Below are positions 25,533 through 34,316 of a stretch of 64,000 nt of DNA, one piece after another (the first letter of the stretch is position 1; every line of letters starts with the position of its first letter). The DNA is taken from NCBI GenBank assembly GCA_965221105.1, contig OZ244871.1, positions 1,922,001 to 1,986,000 on the forward strand. Direction: 5' to 3'. The notes beneath the pieces are model-generated. The model was not told where the DNA came from, did no database searches, and saw nothing but the letters and a program-made list of their open reading frames with translations. This DNA is from GM7GCV1 sp965221105. Lineage in GTDB: Bacteria > Pseudomonadota > Gammaproteobacteria > Pseudomonadales > GM7GCV1. A program made the translations under genes and the position numbers.

Positions 25533-26015
25533 CTAGGCTGCCTGAGTGCTCTGTGTGGCAGAGCTACTCTCGGGCTGGTTCCCCAACACATCCTGACCCT
25601 GATGGATCTGAACAGTCTTGGGTTTCATGGTCTCGGGAATTTCCTTGACCAGCTCAATAGTCAGCAATCCGTCACGAAGATCCGCGCCAGTGACCTCCAC
25701 ATGGTCTGCCAGATTGAACTTGCGTTCAAAAGCACGATTGGCGATACCCTGATGAAGGTAGCGTCGTTCTTCGTCATTGGACCTGCTTCCGCGGACGGTC
25801 AAGACGCCTTGCTCAATCGAGATATCGAGTTCGGCGAGTTGGAATCCAGCGACGGCCAGGGTAATGGCATATCGATTATCGGCCAGAGCCTCAATGTTGT
25901 AGGGCGGATATCCCGGTGCTACGGAGTCGGCAGCGAGAGCCTTATTAATCAAAGAGCCAAGACGGTCAAAGCCAACACTACTTCGATAGAAAGGTGTTAA
26001 ATCAATTGTGTTCAT
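25533..26015 (-). CDS. ibpA: Small heat shock protein, IbpA type (Hsp20)
   Basis: A 160-residue alpha-crystallin-domain chaperone that binds aggregating proteins for later refolding by DnaK/ClpB. The N-terminus MNTIDLTPFYRSSVGFDRL is typical of IbpA-class proteins; the core contains YNIEALADNRYAITLAVAGF (about 40-59), ELDISIEQGVLTVRG and the dimer/IxI region. TTGGAGG precedes the ATG at 26015 with a 7-nt spacing, so the longer frame from 26075 is not the start. A long terminator follows and a sigma-32-like promoter lies about 90 bp upstream. Confidence 0.93.
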   Translation of the reverse strand: MNTIDLTPFYRSSVGFDRLGSLINKALAADSVAPGYPPYNIEALADNRYAITLAVAGFQLAELDISIEQGVLTVRGSRSNDEERRYLHQGIANRAFERKFNLADHVEVTGADLRDGLLTIELVKEIPETMKPKTVQIHQGQDVLGNQPESSSATQSTQAA

Positions 26016-26102
26016 TATATATCCTCCAATAGAAGCAACATAAGATAAAAACACTTTTTGCCGACGCCCATCCAATATGATCGAACGTCGGCACCTATTG
26101 AA

Positions 26103-26127
26103 GTATGGATTGCTGAAAAAATTTCAA
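26103..26127 (-). promoter_or_regulatory. Possible heat-shock (sigma-32-like) promoter of hsp20
   Basis: On the minus strand, TTGAAA (26127-26122) is followed 11 nt later by ATCCATAC (26110-26103), resembling the sigma-32 consensus CTTGAA / CCCCATNT. It lies about 90 bp upstream of the hsp20 ATG. This is a weak match to a consensus; the heat-shock gene context supports it. Confidence 0.35.
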
Positions 26128-26234
26128 TATGCATCGGGTTAAAAAATTGTCACCTGATCTTTAAGAACCCCCATACCATGAGACCGGAAGCCGGGTTTCA
26201 TGAACAATCCGTATTTTTACCGGAATAAATTCCG

Positions 26235-26534
26235 TTAAGCATGCACTCCCCGAGGTTGCCATGGGTGTATTTGGCTAACTTTTTTGCCTAGCTCGGCTTT
26301 TGCTTTATCGAGATCATGGGTTTTCTGCAGGTTCATCCAAAGTTCAGGTCCGGTCCCAAAGAACTGGCCAAGCCGCAGGGCTGTATCGGCTGTAATGCTT
26401 CGGTCTCCATGGACTATTCCCAAGACACGGTTAGGTGGTACGTTAATTTGACGTGACAGCTCAGTAGGCGTAATGCCTATCTCTTCCAGTTCATCGGCAA
26501 GAAACTCACCGGGGTGGATTGCTTCTCTGGCCAT
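26235..26534 (-). CDS. higA: HigA-type antitoxin (XRE family HTH)
   Basis: A 99-residue protein with a Cro/C1 helix-turn-helix: IHPGEFLADELEEIGITPTE (about 6-25), LSRQINVPPNRVLGIVHGDR and ADTALRLGQFFGTGPELWMN. This is the HigA/VapI pattern. It follows the toxin gene by 25 bp, the toxin-first order typical of higBA. A good AAAGGAG site precedes its ATG, so antitoxin is made efficiently. It presumably neutralises the upstream toxin and represses the operon. Confidence 0.92.
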   Translation of the reverse strand: MAREAIHPGEFLADELEEIGITPTELSRQINVPPNRVLGIVHGDRSITADTALRLGQFFGTGPELWMNLQKTHDLDKAKAELGKKVSQIHPWQPRGVHA

Positions 26535-26559
26535 ATCGTTTCTCCTTTCAAATTACCCG

Positions 26560-26835
26560 TTAATGGTAATCAATAATTTCAACGTCATGAGCGCCTTCGT
26601 CCCATGTAAAGCAGACACGCCACTGCTTATTGAGGCGAATGCTATATTGTCCTTCTCGGTCACCGGATAACGATTCGAAGCGATTACTCGGCAAGGCCTG
26701 CAAAGCTCCAAGTGTGTCCGCAGCATCTAATATGCGAAGACGTTTCTCCGCTTGGCGTTTAAATCCGGAAAACGCCGGTACATGCTTACCATTGAACAAA
26801 CGCTCTGTTTTCCTGCACTGAAAACTTATTATCAC
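26560..26835 (-). CDS. higB: HigB-type toxin (RelE/ParE superfamily)
   Basis: A 91-residue toxin whose family cleaves mRNA at the ribosome. Visible family features are TERLFNGKHVPAFSGFKRQA near 10-29, ALQALPSNRFESLSGDREGQ near 44-63, and the C-terminal YSIRLNKQWRVCFTWDEGAH followed by DVEIIDYH, which holds the usual basic and aromatic residues (Arg, Lys, His). It starts with GTG at 26835. The module sits between hsp20 and the tRNA-Ile2/rpoD locus, outside the tRNA-Phe island. Confidence 0.92.
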   Translation of the reverse strand: MIISFQCRKTERLFNGKHVPAFSGFKRQAEKRLRILDAADTLGALQALPSNRFESLSGDREGQYSIRLNKQWRVCFTWDEGAHDVEIIDYH

Positions 26836-26975
26836 TTTAACCCAGCATTTGTTTATGGTTTATGTAAATCATAAATATAGCGGATTATTTTATGTTTAAC
26901 AATTGTTAATTCATCCTTTCCCGGCTTCCAGTCTGAATAAATAAAGACTCTGCTGGACGGTATCAGATTATGAAT

Positions 26976-27052
26976 TGGTGGGCCCAGAAGGACTTGAACC
27001 TTCGACCTGCCGATTATGAGTCGGATGCTCTAACCAACTGAGCTATGGGCCC
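26976..27052 (-). tRNA. tRNA with CAU anticodon, probably tRNA-Ile2 (lysidine type)
   Basis: A 77-nt cloverleaf on the minus strand: acceptor GGGCCCA pairs with TGGGCCC, then A and an encoded CCA; D-arm GCTCAGTTGGTTAGAGC; anticodon loop CTCATAA. CAU could be Met or Ile2. C4-G69 and C5-G68 in the acceptor stem, known determinants for lysidine synthetase TilS, and the CGACTCATAATCG stem as in E. coli tRNA-Ile2 favour Ile2. It lies downstream of rpoD on the same strand. Confidence 0.92.
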
Positions 27053-27254
27053 CATAACCTGATCTTTGTGTCCCACACGTCGTCCCGCGCTCGAAATTCA
27101 CGGCCATGTGTTTGAGGACATTCCTTCAGATATTTCCGCGTGCCCCCGTGCGGAACACAATTCGGCGTCAGCACGATTCGAAGTGCAGAAGCCGAGTAGC
27201 CAGCCGGAGAATGCGGCGCTTTTTGAAGGCGCCGCGAGTATAGATCTTTGTGCC

Positions 27255-29072
27255 TTACTCGTCGAGGAAGCTGCGCAGGTGCTCCGAGCGGGTCGGGTGG
27301 CGCAGTTTTCTCAGTGCCTTGGCTTCGATCTGACGGATACGCTCCCGGGTGACGTCAAACTGTTTACCAACTTCTTCCAGGGTGTGATCGGTGTTCATGT
27401 CAATTCCAAAGCGCATGCGCAACACCTTGGCTTCCCGCGCAGTCAGGCTGCCGAGCACATCGCGGGTGGCCTCGGTCAGGCTCTCGGTAGTGGCCGATTC
27501 AACCGGTGAGGAAATATTCACATCCTCAATAAAGTCACCCAGATGCGAGTCTTCATCGTCGCCGATCGGTGTCTCCATGGAAATGGGTTCCTTGGCGATC
27601 TTGAGTACCTTGCGCACCTTGTCCTCAGGCATGTCCATGCGCTCTGCGAGTTCTTCCGGCGTGGGTTCACGGCCGAGTTCCTGCAGCAGCTGCCGCGAGA
27701 TGCGGTTGAGCTTGTTAATGGTCTCAATCATGTGCACCGGGATACGTATGGTGCGCGCCTGGTCTGCGATAGAGCGGGTGATGGCCTGGCGAATCCACCA
27801 GGTAGCGTAGGTTGAGAACTTGTAGCCGCGGCGGTATTCAAATTTATCCACAGCCTTCATCAGGCCAATATTGCCTTCCTGGATCAGGTCGAGAAACTGC
27901 AGGCCTCGGTTGGTGTATTTCTTGGCAATGGAAATCACCAGTCTCAGGTTGGCTTCAACCATTTCTTTCTTGGCGCGGCGCATGCGCGCTTCACCCAGAG
28001 ACACGCGACGGTTGACCTCCTTGATGTCGGCTATTTCAAGGCCAGTGGTCTCGCGAATACTGCCAATCTGGCGCTGGGCACGTTGAACATCTTCAGCGTG
28101 TTCGGCAATCCTGGCCGCCCAGGGCTTTTTCGCCTTGGTCAGATTCTTGATCCACTGTTCATTGGTTTCGTTGCCAGGAAAGAGCTTGATGAACTCGGAT
28201 CGGGTCATACCAGCCTTGCGCGTACAGATCGACATAATTGCACGCTCTTCCTCACGCAGTGCCGCCATGGTCGCACGTACGTCGGCGTGCATGGGGTCGA
28301 ACAGGCGCGGTGTGAGCTTGAGGTACTTGAACAGTTCGGCGGCCTCGCCAATGGCTTTTTGTGCCGGGTTGCTGTTTAAGCCTTTGGATTTGACGGCCTT
28401 CTGAGCCTTCTTCCAGGCTTTGTCAATATCGCCGAATCGTTCGGCTGCTTCTTCTGGATCAGGTCCGGTAGGCTTTTCATCCTCCTCCTCATTACTTCCG
28501 TTCTCAGCTGCCTTCTGCGCCTGTTCCAGAGCGGAGGGCACATGATCTGCAGGATTCAGGTAGCCGTTGATGATGTCGGTGAGTCGTCGCTCCTCGTTCT
28601 GCACCATGCCGTATTCTTCGAGAACATCCTCGACCGCCTGGGGCCAGTAGGTGAAGGCTGCCATCATTTCCCGGATGCCGTCCTCGATGCGTTTTGCGAT
28701 CTCGATTTCGCCTTCCCGGGTCAGAAGTTCCACGGTACCCATCTCGCGCATATACATGCGCACCGGGTCGGTGGTGCGGTGAATCTCGGATTCGACTGCC
28801 GCCAATGCAGCAGCAGCCTCTGCTGCGGCTACCTCGTCCGGGGTGGCTTCCTGTTCCTGCTCAAGCATCAGGAGTTGATCAGCGTCGGGTGTGGTCTCAA
28901 AGACGTGAATACCCATGTCGTTGATCATTTGGATGATATCCTCAACCTGATCCTGCTCGGAAATTTCTTCGGGCAGGTGGTCGTTAACCTCGGCGTAGGT
29001 CAGATAACCCTGTTCTCGTCCAAGCGCAATAAGATCCTTGATTCGAGATTGTTGTTGGGGGGAGTCTGACAT
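27255..29072 (-). CDS. rpoD: RNA polymerase primary sigma factor RpoD (sigma-70)
   Basis: The housekeeping sigma factor, 605 aa. Region 1.1 (IKDLIALGREQGYLTYAEVN) and region 1.2 (DPVRMYMREMGTVELLTREG) are at the N-terminus, followed by the non-conserved insertion typical of proteobacteria. Region 2 (LQFLDLIQEGNIGLMKAVDK; YATWWIRQAITRSIADQART) recognises the -10 element. Region 3, and region 4 (LEEVGKQFDVTRERIRQIEA) recognising the -35, complete it. The C-terminus ends RSEHLRSFLDE. It forms the conserved rpsU-yqeY-dnaG-rpoD macromolecular-synthesis order. Confidence 0.98.
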   Translation of the reverse strand: MSDSPQQQSRIKDLIALGREQGYLTYAEVNDHLPEEISEQDQVEDIIQMINDMGIHVFETTPDADQLLMLEQEQEATPDEVAAAEAAAALAAVESEIHRTTDPVRMYMREMGTVELLTREGEIEIAKRIEDGIREMMAAFTYWPQAVEDVLEEYGMVQNEERRLTDIINGYLNPADHVPSALEQAQKAAENGSNEEEDEKPTGPDPEEAAERFGDIDKAWKKAQKAVKSKGLNSNPAQKAIGEAAELFKYLKLTPRLFDPMHADVRATMAALREEERAIMSICTRKAGMTRSEFIKLFPGNETNEQWIKNLTKAKKPWAARIAEHAEDVQRAQRQIGSIRETTGLEIADIKEVNRRVSLGEARMRRAKKEMVEANLRLVISIAKKYTNRGLQFLDLIQEGNIGLMKAVDKFEYRRGYKFSTYATWWIRQAITRSIADQARTIRIPVHMIETINKLNRISRQLLQELGREPTPEELAERMDMPEDKVRKVLKIAKEPISMETPIGDDEDSHLGDFIEDVNISSPVESATTESLTEATRDVLGSLTAREAKVLRMRFGIDMNTDHTLEEVGKQFDVTRERIRQIEAKALRKLRHPTRSEHLRSFLDE

Positions 29073-29191
29073 CCTGTGAATCCTGTAGCGGGAGAATGAG
29101 GGAGCAAACGACGAAAAAGCGCTGGATTATATACAAGTATGTGCGCAGGAGCTACGAATATGAGGGCCCAAATGATCAGTTCAAGGAGCGC

Positions 29192-31024
29192 CTACTGCTG
29201 CTTGAGACGGGTATGGAGCTCACGCTGCTCCTGGCGCTGGGCAGGGGTGAGTCGGTCATAGGGGATGGCACCAATTTCCCGCATGCGCTGCTCAACAGCT
29301 GACCGTGTCTGCTGCTGCTTCATGTGGGCGACCGTCTCGCAGAAGTCGGCTTCCAGCTTTTCTTCAGAAAGTTCCTTGAGCAGCCTGGCACCATAGATGT
29401 TCGCCGTCTCCCTCGCGGTATCCGGAGCCTGGCTGATCCAGTAGGCGTGCAGATTGATGAATTTCGCGTCGGGGTTTTCCGCCACCATGGCGGCTATCTC
29501 ACTGAGCGTGCCCTGATAATCAGATTGTGCCAGGAACTCCTGGTCGAGTTCGTCACGCAGGACCAGAGCAGGTGATTGCAGTATGAACCCGAGCAGGCGC
29601 CTGAAATGTTTCGGCATGGGCTGAGGTTCTGCCGCACCGGTATCGGGGCTCCTTTCGATGTCTTCTGCAGCTGGATCGACATCAGCTTCAGGTGGAAGAG
29701 GTTCCCGAACGCCCATGCGCGGCGCAGGTGCTGCCTTGGCCGAAATATCAGTGAGCTGGCTTTCCCCAATTCCGGTTTCCTCAGCCAGCCTTGTGATCAG
29801 TACTGAATGCAGCAGGCCTCTCGGCAGCCTGTTCAGGTAGGGAAGCGCCTGATGGGCAAAGATCGCCCGCTGGTCAGGCACAGACAGATCAAGACCCTCG
29901 CTGGCCAGATCAAAGACAAATTCCGAGAGTGGTTTCGCCTGCGTGAATCGCTCGCGGAAGCCTTTCTCTCCCTCGGAGCGGACAATGGTATCCGGGTCTT
30001 CGCCTTCAGGTAAAAACAGAAACCTGGCTTCGCGCCCATCCAGCATGGCAGGCAGGCAGGCATCCAGCGCACGCTCTGCCGCTCTGCGTCCAGCGGCATC
30101 CCCATCGAAACAGAATCCGACTGTGCCCACATGGCGAAATATGCGTTCCATATGCGCGCTTCCGACACTGGTACCCAGGGTAGCAACTGCATTGGTCACG
30201 CCAAACTGGGCCAGCGAGATAACGTCCATATAGCCCTCCACCACAATGAGTTCTGTGGGTCGGTGCCGTTGCTGCAGCGCCTCGTGCAGGCCATAGAGTT
30301 CTCGGCTCTTGCGAAATACCGGGGTTTCGGGTGAGTTCAGGTACTTGGGTTTCTGATCGCCCATGACTCGACCACCGAAGGCAATGATTCGGCCGCGTTG
30401 ATCCCGAATGGGAAACATAATGCGATCACGGAACAGGTCGTAGTAGCGGTCTTCCTCATCCCGCTTCAACATGCCACCCTCAGCCTGCAGGTGCAGCGCC
30501 TCGTCATCCCCGGCGCAGAAATTGGTGAGGCCATCCCATCGGTCAGGCGCGTAGCCGATGGCGAAGGTTCGGGCAATCTCGCCGGTGAGGCCTCTGGATT
30601 TCAGGTATTCAATGGCGGGCTGGTGTTCACGCAGCTGGGAGCGGTAAAAGCCTGCAGCGCGCTCAAGTTCCGAGTAGATATCCTGCATGCGCTGCTGCCG
30701 GGCCTCGGCCCCGGGGCGACTTTCCTCCCTGGGGACTTCAAGCCCAGCCGATTTGGCCAGCAGCTCAACCGCGCTTGGAAAATCCAGACGGTCATACTCC
30801 ATGATGAAGCCAATGACATTGCCACCAGCCCCACAGCCAAAGCAGTAATAGAACTGCTTCTGCGGGCTTACGGTGAAGGAGGGAGTTTTCTCATCGTGAA
30901 AGGGACAGCAGCCGGCATAGTTCTTGCCGGACTTTTTTAATTGGACGCGTGAGCTGACGACTTCCAGGATGTCGGAGCGGTCGATGATGTCATCGATAAA
31001 TGTTTGTGGAATTCGTCCGGCCAC
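29192..31024 (-). CDS. dnaG: DNA primase DnaG
   Basis: Synthesises RNA primers at the replication fork. The 610-aa protein has the CHC2 zinc domain (GCCPFHDEKTPSFTVSPQKQ with FYYCFGCGAGG, about 38-67), the TOPRIM core (ELIVVEGYMDVISLAQFGV near 260; CFDGDAAGRRAAERAL near 308), and a C-terminal DnaB-binding helical region. It starts with GTG. It lies between rpoD and the YqeY gene as in most gammaproteobacteria. The C-terminal part is diverged but of normal length. Confidence 0.97.
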   Translation of the reverse strand: MAGRIPQTFIDDIIDRSDILEVVSSRVQLKKSGKNYAGCCPFHDEKTPSFTVSPQKQFYYCFGCGAGGNVIGFIMEYDRLDFPSAVELLAKSAGLEVPREESRPGAEARQQRMQDIYSELERAAGFYRSQLREHQPAIEYLKSRGLTGEIARTFAIGYAPDRWDGLTNFCAGDDEALHLQAEGGMLKRDEEDRYYDLFRDRIMFPIRDQRGRIIAFGGRVMGDQKPKYLNSPETPVFRKSRELYGLHEALQQRHRPTELIVVEGYMDVISLAQFGVTNAVATLGTSVGSAHMERIFRHVGTVGFCFDGDAAGRRAAERALDACLPAMLDGREARFLFLPEGEDPDTIVRSEGEKGFRERFTQAKPLSEFVFDLASEGLDLSVPDQRAIFAHQALPYLNRLPRGLLHSVLITRLAEETGIGESQLTDISAKAAPAPRMGVREPLPPEADVDPAAEDIERSPDTGAAEPQPMPKHFRRLLGFILQSPALVLRDELDQEFLAQSDYQGTLSEIAAMVAENPDAKFINLHAYWISQAPDTARETANIYGARLLKELSEEKLEADFCETVAHMKQQQTRSAVEQRMREIGAIPYDRLTPAQRQEQRELHTRLKQQ

Positions 31025-31195
31025 TTGATGAGCTATTGTGCTGACTCTGGCGGCATTAAAACATGATTCGAAATGCCCATCTATGCGCTGATCGACCCCG
31101 CTCTCTCACCAGGTTGTGCGTGCCCACAGCATCGCCCGTGACGTTCATCGGTGGGATGAATAGGCATTACCTGTATCTGCCGCAACCGAATACGC

Positions 31196-31645
31196 TCAGC
31201 TCAGCCTGGATTTAACCAGCCCGCTGGCCATGCCCATGTCGGCACGCCCCTGAAGCTGCGGTTTGAGCAGGCCCATGAGCCTGCCCATATCCTGCATGCC
31301 GGTTGCGCCTGTGTGCGCAATGGCCTGATCAATGAGACCGACGATTTCGTCTTCACTCAGTTGCGGAGGAAGGAACTCCTGGATCACGGCAATCTCCGCG
31401 TTCTCCCTGCTGGCGAGTTCATCCCTGCCAGCGCTCGAAAACTGCTGCGCGGAGTCACGACGCTGCTTGACCATCGCGTCCATAATGCTGATGGCACGCT
31501 CGTCGTCGATCTCAATGCGCTCATCGACTTCTACGCGTTTGAATTCTGACTGGATCAAACGAATGGCGCCGAGGCGTTCCTTTGCGCGAGCGCGCATAGC
31601 CACTTTCATGGCCTCGTTGACGGAGCTTCTGATGGTATCGGACAT
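31196..31645 (-). CDS. yqeY: GatB/YqeY domain-containing protein
   Basis: A 149-residue protein of the YqeY family, related to the C-terminal tRNA-binding domain of amidotransferase subunit GatB. Motifs visible: RAKERLGAIRLIQSEFKRVE near 20-39, AMVKQRRDSAQQFSSAGRDE near 57-76, EIAVIQEFLPPQLSEDEI near 83-100 and MGRLMGLLKPQLQGRADM near the C-terminus. The exact role is unknown; it lies between rpsU and dnaG, a conserved position. Start ATG at 31645. Confidence 0.95.
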   Translation of the reverse strand: MSDTIRSSVNEAMKVAMRARAKERLGAIRLIQSEFKRVEVDERIEIDDERAISIMDAMVKQRRDSAQQFSSAGRDELASRENAEIAVIQEFLPPQLSEDEIVGLIDQAIAHTGATGMQDMGRLMGLLKPQLQGRADMGMASGLVKSRLS

Positions 31646-31665
31646 GTTCTCACTCCCCGAATAGA

Positions 31666-31693
31666 GTTTCTGCCTGCGCAGGCTGGCAGAAAC
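31666..31693. terminator. Hairpin between rpsU and yqeY (1)
   Basis: A perfect 9-bp stem GTTTCTGCC / GGCAGAAAC with a 10-nt inner segment that contains GCGCAGGC. It lies just upstream of yqeY and partly overlaps the tail of the adjacent rpsU terminator hairpin. It could modulate read-through from rpsU into yqeY-dnaG-rpoD. Confidence 0.45.
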
Positions 31694-31718
31694 AGAAACG
31701 CCGGCAGTGGAGCCGGCG
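31690..31718 (-). terminator. Terminator-like hairpin after rpsU (2)
   Basis: On the minus strand the 7-bp stem CGCCGGC / GCCGGCG (31718-31699) is followed by TTTCTGTTTCTG, a T-rich tail. This fits the known partial terminator between rpsU and dnaG in related bacteria, which sets the ratio of S21 to primase and sigma-70. Confidence 0.7.
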
Positions 31719-31767
31719 TGGGTTCAATCTGGGCAGGTGCCTGTCTGGGCCTGCAACCAAACGCTGG

Positions 31768-31983
31768 TCAGTACAGCCGCTGGAACCGGCGGGATTCGCG
31801 CGATACTTTCTTCTGGTTGCGCTTCACGGCAGCCGCTGCCTTGCGCTTGCGGGCCCAGGTTGGTTTTTCGTAAAACTCACGGCGGCGCACTTCAGCCAGA
31901 ACGCCTGCTTTCTCGCAGGAGCGCTTGAATCGACGCAGCGCAACATCGAAAGGCTCATTCTCTTTGATGCGTATTTCCGGCAT
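31768..31983 (-). CDS. rpsU: 30S ribosomal protein S21
   Basis: The 71-residue protein is the expected length. The sequence MPEIRIKENEPFDVALRRF, KRSCEKAGVLAEVRRREFYE and KPTWARKRKAAAAVKR is nearly identical to other gammaproteobacterial S21 proteins. It helps the 30S subunit base-pair with the Shine-Dalgarno sequence. The longer frame to 32022 is rejected because homologues start at MPEIRIKE. It heads the rpsU-yqeY-dnaG-rpoD operon and is divergent from tsaD. Confidence 0.97.
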   Translation of the reverse strand: MPEIRIKENEPFDVALRRFKRSCEKAGVLAEVRRREFYEKPTWARKRKAAAAVKRNQKKVSRESRRFQRLY

Positions 31984-32237
31984 AAATAACCTCGTTACCT
32001 GGTCCCGTTTGGGTGATGCCACAGTCAGTCAAAAGTTCAGGGGCGCGTATTCTAATGACAACGGGGCGCAGATGCAAAGCCAAGCCGCGCCGTTTTTGGG
32101 TGTTCTTTCAGGTATATTGCTGCTGTCCTGAGCGGCTCTGAGACCCTGCCTGCAATCGCCTGAAGCCGCTCACTGGGGTACACTGCGTGGCTTTCTCGCT
32201 GTACGCCATTGTAAGAGGCTCCTGTAGAAGAACGATC

Positions 32238-33272
32238 ATGCTGGTCCTGGGTATAGAAACGTCCTGTGATGAAACAGGTGTAGCACTGTATTGCACCGAG
32301 CGAGGGCTGTTAGCGGATGCTCTCTACAGCCAGATCGACCTGCACGCGACGTACGGGGGCGTGGTGCCGGAACTGGCGTCTCGCGACCATATACGCAAGC
32401 TTCTCCCCATGATCGACGCCGTGCTTAAGGAAGCGGGTATCGGTGGAGAGGCACTCGATGGTATCGCCTGCACCATGGGCCCGGGCCTGGTGGGGGCTCT
32501 GCTCGTCGGGGCGACACTTGCCCAGAGTCTGGCTGAGGTCTGGGGTATTCCGATTGTCGGCGTTCATCATATGGAGGGCCACTTGCTTGCGCCCATGCTG
32601 GAAGACCAGTCGCTTCAGCCTCCTTTTGTCGCGCTCCTGGTATCCGGCGGCCACACCCAGCTGGTCGCGGTCGATGGCCTGGGGCAGTATCGGTTGCTCG
32701 GCGAATCCCTTGACGATGCTGCAGGTGAAGCCTTCGACAAGGCTGCCAAGATGATGGGGCTGCCCTATCCCGGAGGCCCCTCCATCGCTGCACTCGCCCA
32801 AAAGGGGGATCGCACACGGCTCAGGTTTCCCCGTCCCATGACTGACCGACCAGGGCTGGATTTCAGTTTTAGCGGCCTGAAGACCTGTACCCTGAATACG
32901 GTGGCGGAACTCACCACCGAAACGGGCCTGGCTGATTCGGATGCCGCCGATATCGCTGCGGCTTTTGAGGACGCAGTAGCACAGACCCTGGTGATCAAGT
33001 GCCGACGTGCCTTGCTGGAGACCGGGATGCGGACTCTGGTACTGGCGGGTGGCGTAGCGGCCAACCAGCATCTGCGCGCGCTTATGGCCGACATGGTTCG
33101 TCGAGAGGGCGCAGATCTCTGCTATCCGAGCCCTCGATATTGCACGGACAACGGAGCGATGATTGCCTATGTTGGTGCTCTGAGGCTGGAGCAGGGAGAG
33201 CGGGCTGAGACCATAGCGGTTGCGTCGCGCACACCGCTTGATGAGCTCTCGCCCATAGGGCTTCCTGTATAG
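32238..33272 (+). CDS. tsaD: tRNA N6-adenosine threonylcarbamoyltransferase TsaD
   Basis: Transfers the threonylcarbamoyl group to A37 of ANN-reading tRNAs, together with TsaB, TsaC and TsaE. The 344-aa ASKHA-fold protein starts MLVLGIETSCDETGVALY. The metal-binding histidines are in GVHHMEGHLLAP (about 108-119); SGGHTQLV, GGVAANQHLR (about 270) and RYCTDNGAMIAYVG (about 296) are family motifs. The start at ATG 32238 agrees with homologues. Its divergent position from rpsU is conserved in gammaproteobacteria. Confidence 0.97.
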   Translation: MLVLGIETSCDETGVALYCTERGLLADALYSQIDLHATYGGVVPELASRDHIRKLLPMIDAVLKEAGIGGEALDGIACTMGPGLVGALLVGATLAQSLAEVWGIPIVGVHHMEGHLLAPMLEDQSLQPPFVALLVSGGHTQLVAVDGLGQYRLLGESLDDAAGEAFDKAAKMMGLPYPGGPSIAALAQKGDRTRLRFPRPMTDRPGLDFSFSGLKTCTLNTVAELTTETGLADSDAADIAAAFEDAVAQTLVIKCRRALLETGMRTLVLAGGVAANQHLRALMADMVRREGADLCYPSPRYCTDNGAMIAYVGALRLEQGERAETIAVASRTPLDELSPIGLPV

Positions 33273-33291
33273 TGAGTGCGACGGGGTGTCC

Positions 33292-33651
33292 ATGAGTAAA
33301 AGCCAGATACTCATTGAGGGAATCAGTGTTGAAACCCGCATTGGAGTCCATTCCTGGGAGAAGGAGATTGATCAGCAACTGCTGCTCGATCTCGCTCTGG
33401 AGGTAGACATCAGTTCGTCCGCTCTTTCGGACAGCATTGACCAGGCTCTGGATTATCAGCAAATTGCGGAATATACCGTCAATTTTGTCGAGCAGTCACG
33501 CTACCAGCTTCTGGAAGCTTTGGCCGAGGCACTGGCGGCGAAGATTCTTGATGAGTTTCCGGTGCGTGCTCTCTGCCTGACGATTTCAAAGCCGGGCGCG
33601 CTCAGCCAGGCACATAATGTCGCACTGCGTATCGAGCGGGGCCGGGATTGA
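33292..33651 (+). CDS. folB: Dihydroneopterin aldolase FolB
   Basis: Cleaves 7,8-dihydroneopterin to 6-hydroxymethyl-dihydropterin in folate synthesis. The 119-residue protein carries ILIEGISVETRIGVHSWEKE near 6-25 with the conserved Glu, LDYQQIAEYTVNFVEQSRYQ (catalytic Tyr region), and LTISKPGALSQAHNVALRI near the end. The ATG at 33292 has a GGGG element upstream and is preferred over the GTG at 33286. Its stop overlaps the folK start (TGATG), so the two consecutive pathway steps are translationally coupled. Confidence 0.94.
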   Translation: MSKSQILIEGISVETRIGVHSWEKEIDQQLLLDLALEVDISSSALSDSIDQALDYQQIAEYTVNFVEQSRYQLLEALAEALAAKILDEFPVRALCLTISKPGALSQAHNVALRIERGRD

Positions 33652-34199
33652 TGGCTGAACTGTTCGGAGTCCGGGTCTTTCTTGGGCTGGGGAGCAATAT
33701 TGAACCTGCACGCCATCTTCGTCAGGCACTACAGATGCTGGACGAGCGGGTGCAGCACCTCGCACGCTCTCCGGTGTACCGGAATCCACCGCTGGGGTTT
33801 TCAGGCCCGGATTTCCTCAATCTGGTTGTGGCATTCTGTTTTGGCGGGACGCTGCCTGACCTTCGGGAAATGCTCAAGGACATCGAATCCAGTTGTGGTC
33901 GCCGTCGGGGTGAAGAGTGTGGAATGGGATCGCGAACCCTGGATATCGACATACTGATGTTTGGAGACCTGAGTGGCGATTGTGCTGGAGTTCGGCTACC
34001 GCGTCCTGATGTCTACGAGTGCGAGTTTGTCTGGCGTCCGCTGCTGGAACTCATGGACGGGCTGCAGGATCTTACCCGTTTTGAACAGGCACTCAGACAG
34101 AGTCTGGGCTGTTCCTTCGGCTCGGCACTGGAGAGCACATCCTCCATGTGTCTTACCTCCCTCGATGGCAGCGCTGTTGGGCCTGCAAAAATGGGCTGA
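33651..34199 (+). CDS. folK: HPPK: 2-amino-4-hydroxy-6-hydroxymethyldihydropteridine pyrophosphokinase FolK
   Basis: Pyrophosphorylates the product of FolB using ATP. In the 182-residue protein, the N-terminal FLGLGSNIEPARHLRQAL (about 9-26), the substrate-binding SPVYRNPPLGFSGPDFLNLV (about 40-59), and the Mg-binding GSRTLDIDILMFGD with Asp pair (about 94-107) are characteristic. The ATG overlaps the folB stop by one base. The C-terminal ~30 residues are variable. A tetranucleotide repeat lies 60 bp downstream. Confidence 0.94.
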   Translation: MAELFGVRVFLGLGSNIEPARHLRQALQMLDERVQHLARSPVYRNPPLGFSGPDFLNLVVAFCFGGTLPDLREMLKDIESSCGRRRGEECGMGSRTLDIDILMFGDLSGDCAGVRLPRPDVYECEFVWRPLLELMDGLQDLTRFEQALRQSLGCSFGSALESTSSMCLTSLDGSAVGPAKMG

Positions 34200-34263
34200 A
34201 CGGCCCGAGGTGAGGCGTGAGGTGCAGAGCGGACGAACCATAAGCGAGACTGTCCTGATGTAT

Positions 34264-34290
34264 AGGCAGGCAGGCAGGCAGGCAGGCTGC
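34264..34290. repeat. Short tandem repeat (AGGC)5-6 after folK
   Basis: Between the convergent folK and holA genes a tetranucleotide AGGC is repeated five to six times. It is intergenic and close to both gene ends. Such repeats are slippage-prone, but no reading frame here would be switched by it. Confidence 0.6.
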
Positions 34291-34316
34291 GCTGCGTAGC
34301 AGTTGACCCACGCAGC

